From DATBGZ01 sp963803115 (GTDB lineage: Bacteria > Actinomycetota > Actinomycetes > Mycobacteriales > Micromonosporaceae), in NCBI GenBank assembly GCA_963803115.1, contig CAWDLN010000022.1, forward strand, positions 62,001 through 126,000: DNA of 64,000 nt. Reading direction: 5' to 3'. The stretch's first letter is position 1. Each line of letters opens with the position of its first letter. The notes under the pieces are model-generated. The model saw nothing but the letters and a program-made list of their open reading frames with translations, did not search any database and was not told the DNA's origin. The translations under genes were made by a program, and so were the position numbers. Below are positions 30,702 to 39,026 of the stretch, piece after piece.

Positions 30702-31925
30702 GTGGCGGGCAAGGATGTGGCCGAAGCGGTCGGCGAGCTGCTGGCCGGTCAGGGACGGCTGGACCCGTACCCGGTCTATGAAACGATCCGGGCCCATGGG
30801 CCGCTCGCGCGGGTGCAGGACCGCTTTTACGTGGCCTCCGGCTACGCCGCGGTTGACTCGCTGCTGCGCGATCCACGGATGCTGATCGCCGACCGGGAGC
30901 TCGCGTCGTTCTACGGGACTCAGGACGGGCCGGCGACCGCGGAGGAGATCGTGGTCGGTCGGTCGATGCTGCGAAGTAATCCGCCGGACCATACCCGGAT
31001 GCGCCGCCTGGCGGCGGGAGCGTTCACGCCGCGCCGGCTCGAGTCGATGCGCGAGGCGATCGTCATCCAGGCGACCACGCTGACGAAGTATCTTGCGCAC
31101 CTGGGTTGTGCCGGGGAGCCGGTCGACTTCATCACCGAGTTCTCCTACCCACTGCCGATCCGGGTCATCTGCGCTCTACTGGGGGTGCCCGCCGGCGATC
31201 AACACTGGTTTCGCGAACAGGCGGCGGCGCTGACCGCCGTGCTCGAGCCCGCACTCCTGCTCTCCGACATCGGCGACGCGCTGCAGGCTCGGTCGCGGCT
31301 GGATCTCTACTTCACCGACCTAATCGCCCAGCGCCGGGCCGACCCTCGCGACGATCTTGTGACCGCGCTGACGCAGGCTCACGACAGCGACGGCGCCACC
31401 CTGTCCGGGCCGGAGCTGATCGCCAACCTGGTGCTGCTCCTGGTGGCCGGATTCGAGACGACGACGAACCTTCTGGGCAACGGTCTGGCGATGCTGCTCT
31501 CACGGCCTGACCTGGCGGCCGCACTCCGGCAGGATCCGGGCCGCGCACCGTCCTTTGTGGAGGAAGTTCTGCGGTACGACTCGCCGGTGCAGCTGACCTC
31601 CCGATGGTGCCGCGAGGAGGTGGTCGTCGACGGCGTCCGCCTGGAGCCCTACAGCCAGGTCCTGCTGTTGCTCGGCGCCGCCAACCGAGACCCGCACCGT
31701 TACGATGCGCCCGACCTCTTCGACCCGAATCGGGAACCGAACCAGCCGCTGTCGTTCGGTGCCGGCGCCCACTACTGCCTGGGCGCGGCGCTGGCCCGGA
31801 TGGAGGCGCAGATCGCCTTCCCGATGCTGGTCGAGGAGCTACCCACGCTGGTCGTGGCTGGCAAGCCCCTGCGCCGGGAACGACTCACCCTGCGCGGATA
31901 CGCTGAATTGCCCGTCACGCTCTGA
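30702..31925 (+). CDS. Cytochrome P450
   Basis: Soluble bacterial P450 of 407 residues. The I-helix oxygen-activation motif is LLLVAGFETTTNLLGN, the ExxR of helix K is in FVEEVLRYDSPVQLTSR, and the haem-thiolate loop is LSFGAGAHYCLGAALARMEA with the axial Cys. RSNPPDHTRMRRLAAGAFTP and the meander LFDPNREPNQP are also present. Starts at GTG 30702, ten bases after priA. No ferredoxin, reductase or biosynthetic partner is adjacent. Substrate unknown. Together with the convergent small gene it interrupts the usual priA-def-fmt neighbourhood. Confidence 0.93.
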   Translation: MAGKDVAEAVGELLAGQGRLDPYPVYETIRAHGPLARVQDRFYVASGYAAVDSLLRDPRMLIADRELASFYGTQDGPATAEEIVVGRSMLRSNPPDHTRMRRLAAGAFTPRRLESMREAIVIQATTLTKYLAHLGCAGEPVDFITEFSYPLPIRVICALLGVPAGDQHWFREQAAALTAVLEPALLLSDIGDALQARSRLDLYFTDLIAQRRADPRDDLVTALTQAHDSDGATLSGPELIANLVLLLVAGFETTTNLLGNGLAMLLSRPDLAAALRQDPGRAPSFVEEVLRYDSPVQLTSRWCREEVVVDGVRLEPYSQVLLLLGAANRDPHRYDAPDLFDPNREPNQPLSFGAGAHYCLGAALARMEAQIAFPMLVEELPTLVVAGKPLRRERLTLRGYAELPVTL

Positions 31926-31934
31926 CTAAGAGAC

Positions 31935-32225
31935 TCAGGGCATGTGGAACTGGACGTCGAGATTGCGGTACGACGGCCCGCTCGTGCACAGTGCGGCCAG
32001 CTCCTGCGCCATCTGGTCGGTCTCCGGGCGGTTGCTGTTCTCCATCGCCACCTCGTAACTCGGGAACTCCACGATCGTCGTGAAATGCCGCGGGTTGTCG
32101 AGGTCCTGGGTCTGGTCGAGCCGAATGAAGTTCGGCTCGCCGGCGGTCTGCATCTGCTCCCGCATCCGGGCGTCGATCTCGTCGGCGCGGTCGGTCTCGT
32201 AGTCGATGATCTGGATGAAGCTCAC
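31935..32225 (-). CDS. Small dimeric alpha-beta barrel protein (NIPSNAP/ABM-like)
   Basis: 96 residues from GTG 32225, with GGGAGGA 9 bases upstream. The sequence FIQIIDYETDRADEIDARMR, ARHFTTIVEF-like strand (RHFTTIVEFPSYEVAMENSN) and ETDQMAQELAALCTSGPSYR looks like a ferredoxin-like dimeric barrel of the ABM/NIPSNAP type. Function unknown. Its stop lies 9 bases from the P450 stop on the opposite strand. Confidence 0.7.
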   Translation of the reverse strand: MSFIQIIDYETDRADEIDARMREQMQTAGEPNFIRLDQTQDLDNPRHFTTIVEFPSYEVAMENSNRPETDQMAQELAALCTSGPSYRNLDVQFHMP

Positions 32226-32424
32226 GTCCGTGTTCCTCCCCGTGTCCGAACGATTCATCCCGAAAAGTACCACTCCCTCGGGCGGCGACAGGCAGGTTCT
32301 CCGACGCCGGAGCCCAGGAGAGGCATCCGTAAGCTGGACGGAGTCGACCAGACCACCGGAGCGTCGAGGAGCAAGCGCCAGCGAGCCCCGCAGGCGCGAC
32401 CAACACAGTGGAGGGGAATCGCTC

Positions 32425-32976
32425 GTGACCGTCCAGCCGATCCGACTCTTCGGCGATCCGGTGCTGCGCACCAAGGCCGACCCGGTGGTCGACTTCGACA
32501 AGGAGCTGCGCACCCTGGTGCGAGGACCTGACCGAGACGCTGCGGGACGAGGGCGGCGCGGGGCTGGCCGCGCCGCAGATCGGGGTCGGGCCTGCGGGTG
32601 TTCGCCTTCGACGTCGACGACACCGTTGGCTATCTGGTCAATCCGGAGCTGCACTTCCCGGACGAAGAGGAGCAGGACGGGCCGGAGGGCTGCCTGTCCA
32701 TCCCGGGCATCTACGTGGACACCAAGCGCCGGCAGAACGTGGTCGCCACGCGGCTTCAACGAGTACGGCGAGCCCGTCCGGCTGGTCGGCACGCGGCCTG
32801 ATGGCCCGCTGCTGCCAGCACGAGACCGACCACCTCGACGGCGTCCTGTTCCTGGACCGGCTCGACGCCCAGGCCCGCAAGGAGGCGATGAGGGAGATCC
32901 GCAGGCGCCCTGGTACGACGCGGCGAGCCCGCCGGCGATCAAGGTCAGTCCGCACGCGACTCGACCGACCCGGTAG
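32425..32976 (+). CDS. def: Peptide deformylase (five frameshifting indels)
   Basis: Metalloenzyme removing the N-terminal formyl group. The full family can be read across frames: IRLFGDPVLRTKADPVVDFD, then GAGLAAPQIGVG (motif I), EGCLSIPGIYVDTKRRQNVV (motif II) and CQHETDHLDGVLFLDRLD (motif III HExxH-type metal site), ending AIKVSPHATRPTR. Extra bases lie near 32521, 32590, 32751 and 32794, and one base is missing near 32904. Each can be placed at or right after a third codon position. All active-site residues are intact, and the gene is normally indispensable, so I read it as functional with sequence errors. GTG 32425 has GGAGGGG upstream. Confidence 0.85.
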   Translation: MTVQPIRLFGDPVLRTKADPVVDFDKELRTLVRGPDRDAAGRGRRGAGRAADRGRACGCSPSTSTTPLAIWSIRSCTSRTKRSRTGRRAACPSRASTWTPSAGRTWSPRGFNEYGEPVRLVGTRPDGPLLPARDRPPRRRPVPGPARRPGPQGGDEGDPQAPWYDAASPPAIKVSPHATRPTR

Positions 32977-32983
32977 GACTGTC

Positions 32984-33932
32984 GTGCGCGCTGGTCTTCG
33001 CCGGTACGCCGGAGGTGGCGCTGGCCTCGCTGGAGGCGATCGCGGGCGTCGAGGCACGAGCTGGTCGCGGTGGTGACCCGTCCCGACGCCCCGGCCGGGC
33101 GGCAGCCGGCACCTCGTCCGTTCGCCGGTCGGGCAATGGGCGGACGAGCGGGGGGTCGAGGTGCTCACTCCGGTGCGGCCCCGCGAACAGTCCTTTTTGG
33201 ACAGACTGGCCGAGCTGGCCCCGGACTGCGTCCCGGTGGTCGCCTACGGCGCGCTCGTCCCACCGGCCGCACTGGCCGTCCCGCGCTACGGCTGGGTGAA
33301 TCTGCACTTCTCGCTGCTGCCGGCCTGGCGGGGCGCGGCCCCGGTGCAGCACGCCGTTCTGCACGGCGACGAGATCGACCGGCGCGTCGGTGTTCCAGCT
33401 CGAGGAGGGGCTGGACACCGGGCCGGTCTACGGCACTCTGGTCGAGAAGATCGCGCCGCGGGACACCTCCGGCGACGCTGCTCGGCCGGCTCGCCGATGC
33501 CGGCGCGGGGCTGCTGGTCACCGTGCTGGACGCGATCGAGGCCGGCACCGCGCGGGCCGTTGCCCCAACCGGCCGACGGGTGTCAGCCTACGCCCCGAAG
33601 ATCACGGTCGCCGACGCCGAGGTGCGCTGGGCCGAGCCCGGCGTTCGCGGTGGACCGCCGGATCCGCGCCTGCACCCCGGCCCCGGGCGCCTGGACGACG
33701 TTCCGCGGCGAGCGGGTCAAGCTCGTCGCCGGTGCGGCCGGTGCCGACCCGGCGTCGCCGACCCGTGCCCCGGGCCGCTGCTGGTGGAGAAGAACCGGGT
33801 GCTCGTCGGCACGGCGACCGACCCGGTCGAGCTGGGCGAGGTGCGGCCGGCCGGCAAGAAGGCGATGCCGGCCGTCGACTGGGCCCGGGGCGCCCGGATC
33901 GGAGCCGGACGAGCGGTCGGTGGGGTGGATGA
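32984..33932 (+). CDS. fmt: Methionyl-tRNA formyltransferase (multiple frameshifts)
   Basis: Formylates initiator Met-tRNA. From GTG 32984, with one extra base near 32990, the protein reads VRLVFAGTPEVALASLEAIA. Later frames give VEVLTPVRPREQSFLDRLAE, the catalytic region YGWVNLHFSLLPAWRGAAPV with HAVLHGDEI, then EEGLDTGPVYGTLVEKIAPR, and the C-terminal OB-like domain (VSAYAPKITVADAEVRWAEP, LLVEKNRVLVGTATDPVELG). Extra bases are near 33048, 33103, 33377, 33477, 33640 and 33901, and one is missing near 33774. The exact stop is unclear; a TGA at 33930-33932 overlapping the rsmB ATG is most natural. Partner of def in starting and finishing formyl-methionine. Confidence 0.82.
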
Positions 33933-35405
33933 CGCCCGGGCCGGCCCAGTCGCGGTCCACATTCGACACACCGGCGGGAGCCGGCGCGCCCAGCCGGCCG
34001 CGGCGGCCCCCGGGCGACCGAGCGCCAACGGTCGACGCCGGCCCGGCGGGCCGCCTACGAGACACTGGCCGCGGTGCACCGCGACGACGCGTTCGCCAAC
34101 ATCGTGCTGCCCCGGCTGCTGCGCGGAGAACCGGATCACCGGCCGGGACGCCGCGCTGGCCACCGAGCTCGACCTACGGCACGCTGCGCAGCGAGGGCCA
34201 GCTCGACGCGGTCATCGCCGAGGCGGCCGCGCCGGCCCGTGGCCCGGATCGACCCGCCGGCCCGGGACGCGCTGCGGCTGGGCGCCTACCAGCTGCTGCA
34301 CACCCGGGTCCCGGCCCACGCTGCGGTGGCGACCACAGTGGACCTGGTCCGGCCGGTGGCGCCGGCGCGATCGGCTTCGCCAACGCGGTCATGCGGCGCG
34401 TGTCCGAGCGCGACCTGGATGCCTGGTTGGCGCGCGTGGCGCCGTCCGCGGAGGCCGATCCGGTCGGCCATCTCGCGCTGGTCCACGCCCATCCGGAGTG
34501 GATGGTGCGGGCGTTCGCCGAGGCGCTCGGCGGCGACCCTGGCCAGTGGACCGGGCTGGCCGAGTTGGCGCCGCGCTCGCGGCCGACAACGAACGGCCGC
34601 TGGTGCATCTGTGCGCGCGGCCCGGCCGGATCGACGCGGCCGAACTGGCCGGCCGAGGTCGGCGGGCTGGTCGGCGCGTACTCGCCGTACGCGGTCTACC
34701 TGCCCGAGGGCGCTCCGGGGGAGATCGAGGCCGTAGCCCACGGCCGGGCGCACGTCCAGGACGAGGGCTCGCAACTGGTCGCGGTCGGCCTCGCTCGAGG
34801 CGGCGGTAGCGGGACGTGACGAGCGCTGGCTCGACCTGTGCGCCGGGCCTGGCGGCAAGGCGGCGTTGCTCGGCGCGCTCGCCGCCACCCGCGGCGCCCG
34901 GGTCACCGCGGTCGAGATCGCTGCGCACCGGGCCCGGCTGGTCGACCAGGCCGTTGCCGGGCTGCCGGTCGACGTCGTCTGCGCCGACGGGCGCGACGTC
35001 GGGGTCGAGGAGGCGGTGCCCGCCGGCGGCTTCGACCGCGTGCTCGTGGACGCACCCTGCACGGGCCTTGGTTCGCTGCGGCGGCGCCCAGAGTCCCGCT
35101 GGCGCCGCCAGCCGGACGACCTGCCGCCGCTGACCCGGCTCCAGCGCGAGCTGCTGGCCGCGGCGTTGCGCGCGGTGCGGCCGGGCGGCGTGGTCGCGTA
35201 CGCCACGTGCTCGCCGCACGTGGTGGAGACCCGGGTCGCCGTGGCGGAGACGCTGCGTCGCGAAAGGTCCACTGTGGAGCATCTGGACGCCCGGCCGAGC
35301 CTTCCGGCCGAGCTCCGAGACCTCGGCGACGGCCCGCCGATACAACTGTGGCCGCACCGGCACGGCACCGACGCGATGTTCCTGGCCCTGCTCCGCCGTA
35401 CCTGA
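33929..35405 (+). CDS. rsmB: 16S rRNA cytosine-967 C5-methyltransferase (multiple frameshifts)
   Basis: RsmB/Fmu enzyme. The N-terminal NusB-like domain reads across frames (AAYETLAAVHRDDAFANIVL, RDAALATE, LRSEGQLDAVIAEAA, DALRLGAYQLLHTRVPAHAA, IGFANAVMRRVSERDLDAWL). The methyltransferase domain is clean from 34866: DLCAGPGGKAALLGALAA (SAM loop), VDAPCTGLGSLRRRPESRW and VVAYATCSPHVVETRVAV, the two catalytic cysteines. Extra bases are near 34040, 34125, 34171, 34232, 34651 and 34796; bases are missing near 34360 and 34569. The start ATG overlaps the fmt stop. Confidence 0.85.
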
Positions 35406-35425
35406 GGCTTGGCGGCGGGAGAGGG

Positions 35426-35481
35426 GTTAAGCAGGGTCCCCTTCTTATCGTTTTCTGTATAGGAGGGGGACCCTGCTTAAC
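35426..35481. repeat. 56-bp inverted-repeat element, copy A
   Basis: Perfect 16-bp arms (GTTAAGCAGGGTCCCC and its complement) flank a 24-base centre TTCTTATCGTTTTCTGTATA plus GGAG. A second copy of the same length is at 60937-60992, with the centre almost identical and the arms less so. It lies 20 bases after the rsmB stop and could also act as a terminator. Confidence 0.9.
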
Positions 35482-35545
35482 ACGCCGCAGAGACGGTCCG
35501 AGATCTGATAGTGACGCACGGCGGTACTCCAGTCATGCTCGGCGC

Positions 35546-36340
35546 ATGGACGGTGTTCGACGTCTGGCGCGATGGATGTCGCCCGTCGCGTTGGCAGCGA
35601 TCTTCGTGGTCATGTTCGCCGCGGGCGCCTCCGCGCAACCGCTGCCATCCGGGCCCACTGACTGGGCTCAGTCTGCCGTTGCCCAGCCGCCGCCGGTCCG
35701 CGGCCTGAGCGTCGCGGAGGCACGGAAGGTACTGCTGGACTGGAACAAGAACGTGGTGATCCAGCTCGTTCCGCAGGCGCTGCCGGCCGGAGTCGACGAG
35801 TCCACTGTGGTCGCGGTGACCGCCACGGAGCTGACCGCGCAACAGACGCCGGGCGCGTCGGCCAACCGGCCCGTGGTGCGACTTGCTCTCGGTGCTCAGG
35901 TACCCGACCTGATCGGGATGACGCCCCAGACCGCCACCGAGGCATTGGCCGCGCGAGGACTGAGGTTGCCGCGGTCAACCGCAGCGGTCGACCCATCCTT
36001 TGTCGTCACCTCACAGCAGGTGCCCGCGGGTTCCATTGTCGATTTCGGGTTCTCCGTGCCGGTCACCTTCGCCGCGCCCGAGACCGGTCCGTCGACGGTG
36101 GTCATCGCGTCCGCGGTCGCGCTGGGCGTACTGCTGCTGGCGCTGGCCGCATTTGCGATCCGGTCGGTCCGGCGGCGCAACCGGCGCGGCCGGCCCCAGG
36201 TCGCGACCGCCGTGTTGCTGCATTCGTACCCGGGTCAGACCGTCGGTCCGGACCTCGTCGAGCGGGCCGAAAGTGTCTCGGTGAGGCTCGAGCCCCATGT
36301 GGACCCGGGCACCGTCACGCTGGAGGAGGTACCTCGATGA
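35546..36340 (+). CDS. Membrane-anchored PASTA-domain protein
   Basis: 264 residues from ATG 35546. The N-terminus has a basic start and a signal/anchor helix (MSPVALAAIFVVMFAAGASA). The middle has a PASTA-like repeat VPDLIGMTPQTATEALAARG with the typical GSIVDFGFSVPVTF end, preceded by a diverged copy around LSVAEARKVLLDW. A C-terminal membrane helix VVIASAVALGVLLLALAAFA is followed by a basic stop-transfer RSVRRRNRRGR and a short cytoplasmic tail. PASTA domains bind peptidoglycan or beta-lactams, but there is no kinase or transpeptidase domain here. It overlaps the next gene as ATGA. Confidence 0.75.
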   Translation: MDGVRRLARWMSPVALAAIFVVMFAAGASAQPLPSGPTDWAQSAVAQPPPVRGLSVAEARKVLLDWNKNVVIQLVPQALPAGVDESTVVAVTATELTAQQTPGASANRPVVRLALGAQVPDLIGMTPQTATEALAARGLRLPRSTAAVDPSFVVTSQQVPAGSIVDFGFSVPVTFAAPETGPSTVVIASAVALGVLLLALAAFAIRSVRRRNRRGRPQVATAVLLHSYPGQTVGPDLVERAESVSVRLEPHVDPGTVTLEEVPR

Positions 36341-36945
36341 GCGGTACGCAAACCGGAGCGCCGAGGGCCGCCACACACGCGGACGTCACGGCCGCGACCG
36401 TGCTCCTCGGCGACGGCGACCCGGCGGCGTCGATTGCCACGGCGGCGGCATGGCCTTCCCTGCTGGATCGTCTCGCTGAGGGGCTGGCCGCTGTGCCGGC
36501 CACACAACGAGAGTCGGCCGCAGCGGAACTGCGCGGCGCCGTAGTGAACCTACTCGGCCTTCGGCTGGGTGACGTGCTGGTCGCCGCCTGGCGCGCCCAT
36601 CATGCGCTGGTCACAGCCGCTCGCGCGACCATCGATAATCCATTGGCCACGGAGCTGGTACAGCTGGCAACCCACCGGATCACCTCCAGCCACCGTCCCT
36701 ACGTGGACATCACCGTCAATGGGGCGAAACTCGTGACGCTCCACTTCGAACTCAGCCTCGTGTTCGACGTTGACTCGCTGCTCGCAACCGTGCGCCGCGG
36801 ACGGCTGGTGGCGCTGGGGGGCGGCCGATGCATGGTGACCGGCAGCCTCGCGTGTGAGGGCATGGACCTCGCCTCTCGCCACGCCGTTCTCGACCCCGTG
36901 ATCATGGTGAAGATCGGCGACGGCATCCCGCTCGTGAGTGGGTAG
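36337..36945 (+). CDS. Conserved hypothetical protein coupled to the PASTA protein
   Basis: 202 residues, unrecognised. The first half is alanine-rich and helical (WPSLLDRLAEGLAAVPATQR). The second half is a beta-rich domain containing SSHRPYVDITVNGAKLVTLH followed by ELSLVFDVDSLLATVRRGR and a glycine-rich turn ALGGGRCMVTGSLACEGMD. No signal peptide or membrane helix. The ATGA overlap with the upstream gene suggests the two products work together, perhaps as a cytoplasmic partner of the membrane protein's tail (inference only). Confidence 0.7.
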   Translation: MSGTQTGAPRAATHADVTAATVLLGDGDPAASIATAAAWPSLLDRLAEGLAAVPATQRESAAAELRGAVVNLLGLRLGDVLVAAWRAHHALVTAARATIDNPLATELVQLATHRITSSHRPYVDITVNGAKLVTLHFELSLVFDVDSLLATVRRGRLVALGGGRCMVTGSLACEGMDLASRHAVLDPVIMVKIGDGIPLVSG

Positions 36946-36988
36946 TCACCGCAGTTGCCCTGGTTGCGTCGCTTCGTACACTGACTCG

Positions 36989-37699
36989 GTGACCGACCCG
37001 TCGCTGAACGTGCCCGAGCCTGCCCTGATTGTGGCGCCGAGTCTGCTTGCGGTGGACTTCAACCCGAGCGCTGCCGTGGCCGTTGACGACGTGTCCGACT
37101 GGCTGCACGTGGACATCATGGATCACCGGTTCGTACCGAATCAGACCATCGGTCTGGAGGAGGTGACGAACCTGCGAGCGGTGACTCGTACTCCGTTCGA
37201 CACCCACCTCATGATCGTTGAACCCGAGCAGTGGGCGGTCCGCTACGCCGAGGCGGGTTCCTACAACGTCACGTTCCACGTCGAGGCGGCGACGGACCCG
37301 GTCGCGCTCGCCAAGGACATCCGTGCGGCCGGGTCGAAGGCCGGGCTCGCGATCGATCGGGACACTCCCGTCGAGCCGTACCTGGAGCTCTTGCCGCACT
37401 TCGATCTCCTCCTGATCATGACGATCAAGGCGGGATTCGGCGGGCAGCAGTTCCTGCCGTACCTGCTCGAGAAGGTCCGCGTCGCTCGCCGGCACCGCGA
37501 CGCCGGCCATCTGGAGCTGCGCCTCGAGGTCGACGGCGGCATCGCCGAGGACACCATCGCCGAGGCGGCGCGGGCCGGTACGGACACGTTCGTCGCCGGC
37601 ACTGCGGTCTTCGGCGCGCCGGACCCGGCGGCGGCCGTTCGGCACCTGCGCAACCTCGCCCGCGCGGCGCGGAGCGAGGCGGGAGGCGGCCCGCCATGA
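36989..37699 (+). CDS. rpe: Ribulose-phosphate 3-epimerase
   Basis: Pentose phosphate enzyme, about 236 residues. The barrel motifs are visible: IVAPSLLAVDFN, WLHVDIMDHRFVPNQTIGLE (metal-binding His and Asp), FDTHLMIVEP, LIMTIKAGFGGQQFLPYLLE (phosphate loop, usually MSVNPGFGGQ) and LEVDGGIAEDTIAEAARAGT. The replacement of the usual MxVxPGFGGQ by MTIKAGFGGQ is unusual but keeps the GFGGQ core. GTG 36989 is the best start. It supplies ribulose 5-phosphate, a precursor for riboflavin, which is made by the operon that follows. Confidence 0.93.
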   Translation: MTDPSLNVPEPALIVAPSLLAVDFNPSAAVAVDDVSDWLHVDIMDHRFVPNQTIGLEEVTNLRAVTRTPFDTHLMIVEPEQWAVRYAEAGSYNVTFHVEAATDPVALAKDIRAAGSKAGLAIDRDTPVEPYLELLPHFDLLLIMTIKAGFGGQQFLPYLLEKVRVARRHRDAGHLELRLEVDGGIAEDTIAEAARAGTDTFVAGTAVFGAPDPAAAVRHLRNLARAARSEAGGGPP

Positions 37700-38640
37700 T
37701 CGTCGACGACATGAGCCGTCCCTGCATCCTGGTCGTCGACGACGACGTGGACATCGCCCGCTTCGTCGAGATGAACCTCGTCATGGAGGGCTTCGACGTG
37801 GTCGTCGCCCACGACGGTGCGGCTGCGCTGGAGATGGTTCGCAAGGTCACCCCAGATCTGATCATTCTCGACCTGATGATGCCGGAGGTCGACGGCGTCG
37901 AAGTCACCCGGCGGCTACGGGCGGATGCGATGACGTCGGCTTTGCCGATCATCATGTTGACCGCCAAGGGACAGACACCCGACAAGGTCCTCGGGCTCCA
38001 GGCCGGCGCGGACGACTACATGGTCAAGCCGTTCGACACCTTGGAACTGGTGGTCCGGGTGCGTAACACGTTGCGCCGCAACCAGGAGTTCCGGGAGGTC
38101 TCACCGTTGACCGGGCTTCCCGGCAACCAGCGCATCCTGCGTGAGGTGGGCGACCGCCTGCGATCTGGCCAGGCCTTCGCCGTCTGCTACTGTGACATCG
38201 ACGGATTCAAGGCAGTCAATGATGCGTACGGGTTTGCCCGTGGTGACGAGTTCATCGTCGCGCTGGCCCGCAAGTTGCTCGGCGCGGTCGCGCGCACCCC
38301 GGGTGCGTTCCTCGGGCACATCGGCGGCGACGACTTCGTCGTGATCTGCGGACAGGACGACGTTCGGCCGCTCACTGAGCAGGCCGTCAGCGAGTTCGAA
38401 TCGGCGGCTGACACCCTCTACGACGATGTCGACCGCGACCGCGGATACGTGAGCGTCAAGAGCCGGCGCGAAGGCGTGAGGGATGTCGGCCTCGTGACGG
38501 TCTCGGTGGGCGTCGCGTTGTCGACCCGGCGGCCGTACTCCGATCCGCGCGAGGTGATCGCCGACGCGAGTGAGATGAAGACGGTCGCCAAGGGCCAACC
38601 CGGGTCGTACGTGGCGGTCGACCGGCGTACCGGTTTGTGA
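37696..38640 (+). CDS. Response regulator with GGDEF (diguanylate cyclase) output
   Basis: 314 residues. The receiver domain (residues 9-125) has the acidic cluster VVDDDVD, the phosphorylation Asp near residue 59 in DLIILDLMMPEVDG, the Thr in IIMLTAKGQ, and the Lys in DDYMVKPFD. A GGDEF domain follows from VSPLTGLPGNQRI, with CYCDIDGFKAVNDAYGFARG and the signature HIGGDDFVVI near residue 210; GGDDF departs from GG(D/E)EF by one acidic residue. I see no RxxD inhibitory site five residues before the signature. It could make the c-di-GMP that controls BldD in this genome. It overlaps the rpe stop as ATGA. Confidence 0.88.
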   Translation: MIVDDMSRPCILVVDDDVDIARFVEMNLVMEGFDVVVAHDGAAALEMVRKVTPDLIILDLMMPEVDGVEVTRRLRADAMTSALPIIMLTAKGQTPDKVLGLQAGADDYMVKPFDTLELVVRVRNTLRRNQEFREVSPLTGLPGNQRILREVGDRLRSGQAFAVCYCDIDGFKAVNDAYGFARGDEFIVALARKLLGAVARTPGAFLGHIGGDDFVVICGQDDVRPLTEQAVSEFESAADTLYDDVDRDRGYVSVKSRREGVRDVGLVTVSVGVALSTRRPYSDPREVIADASEMKTVAKGQPGSYVAVDRRTGL

Positions 38641-39026
38641 CTGGTGTGACAAACGCCTCTGCTGGGGCAAACGAACGCACTGTGCGGGCGCCACACCCGC
38701 GTGGCACACTCAGGGGCATACCCACCAGCGCGCTGGCGGGACTCGGTGAAATTCCGAACCGGCGGTGAGCCGGTGCCCTTGGCCAAAGGCCAGGCCCGGT
38801 GAGCCCGCGACCCGGTGGCAGCCAGCCATCGGTGGACTCAGTGAGACTCTGAGGCCGACGGTCACAGTCCGGATGGGAGACAGCGCGCGGTAGATGCGGG
38901 ACGTCGCGCTACGGCAGCGCCACGGGTCCCGCACCTCCGCCGTCCCCCGCCAGGGGTCTCTCCTCGCCCGCGCGCCGAACGGCGCGATGCGTCGGCGGCT
39001 CGCCGCCGGTGCGAGGAGGCATGGAC
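38641..39026. other. Leader region upstream of ribD
   Basis: 386 bases without a gene. It contains the FMN riboswitch (38728-38888) and, from 38889 to 39010, a GC-rich stretch with GCGCCGAACGGCGC and GGCGGCTCGCCGCC hairpins that could act as expression platform. The ribD ribosome-binding site AGGAGG is at 39014-39019. Confidence 0.7.
38728..38888 (+). promoter_or_regulatory. FMN riboswitch (RFN element)
   Basis: The P1 stem GCGCGCTG (38728-38735) pairs with CAGCGCGC (38881-38888). The conserved core is clear: GTGAAATTCCGAACCGGCGG, GAGCCCGCGACCC, GGACTCAGTGAGACTCTGAG, and GGCCGACGGTCACAGTCCGG followed by ATGGGAGA. It precedes ribD and should repress the rib operon when FMN is abundant. Confidence 0.95.

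Noticed and set aside
32521..34796. Programmed ribosomal frameshifting in def-fmt-rsmB
   Set aside because: Far too many shifts, with no slippery sequence or stimulatory structure in common, and the same pattern recurs in unrelated genes.
32425..35405. def, fmt and rsmB as pseudogenes
   Set aside because: All catalytic motifs are intact between the indels, and def/fmt are normally indispensable together. Sequence error is more likely.
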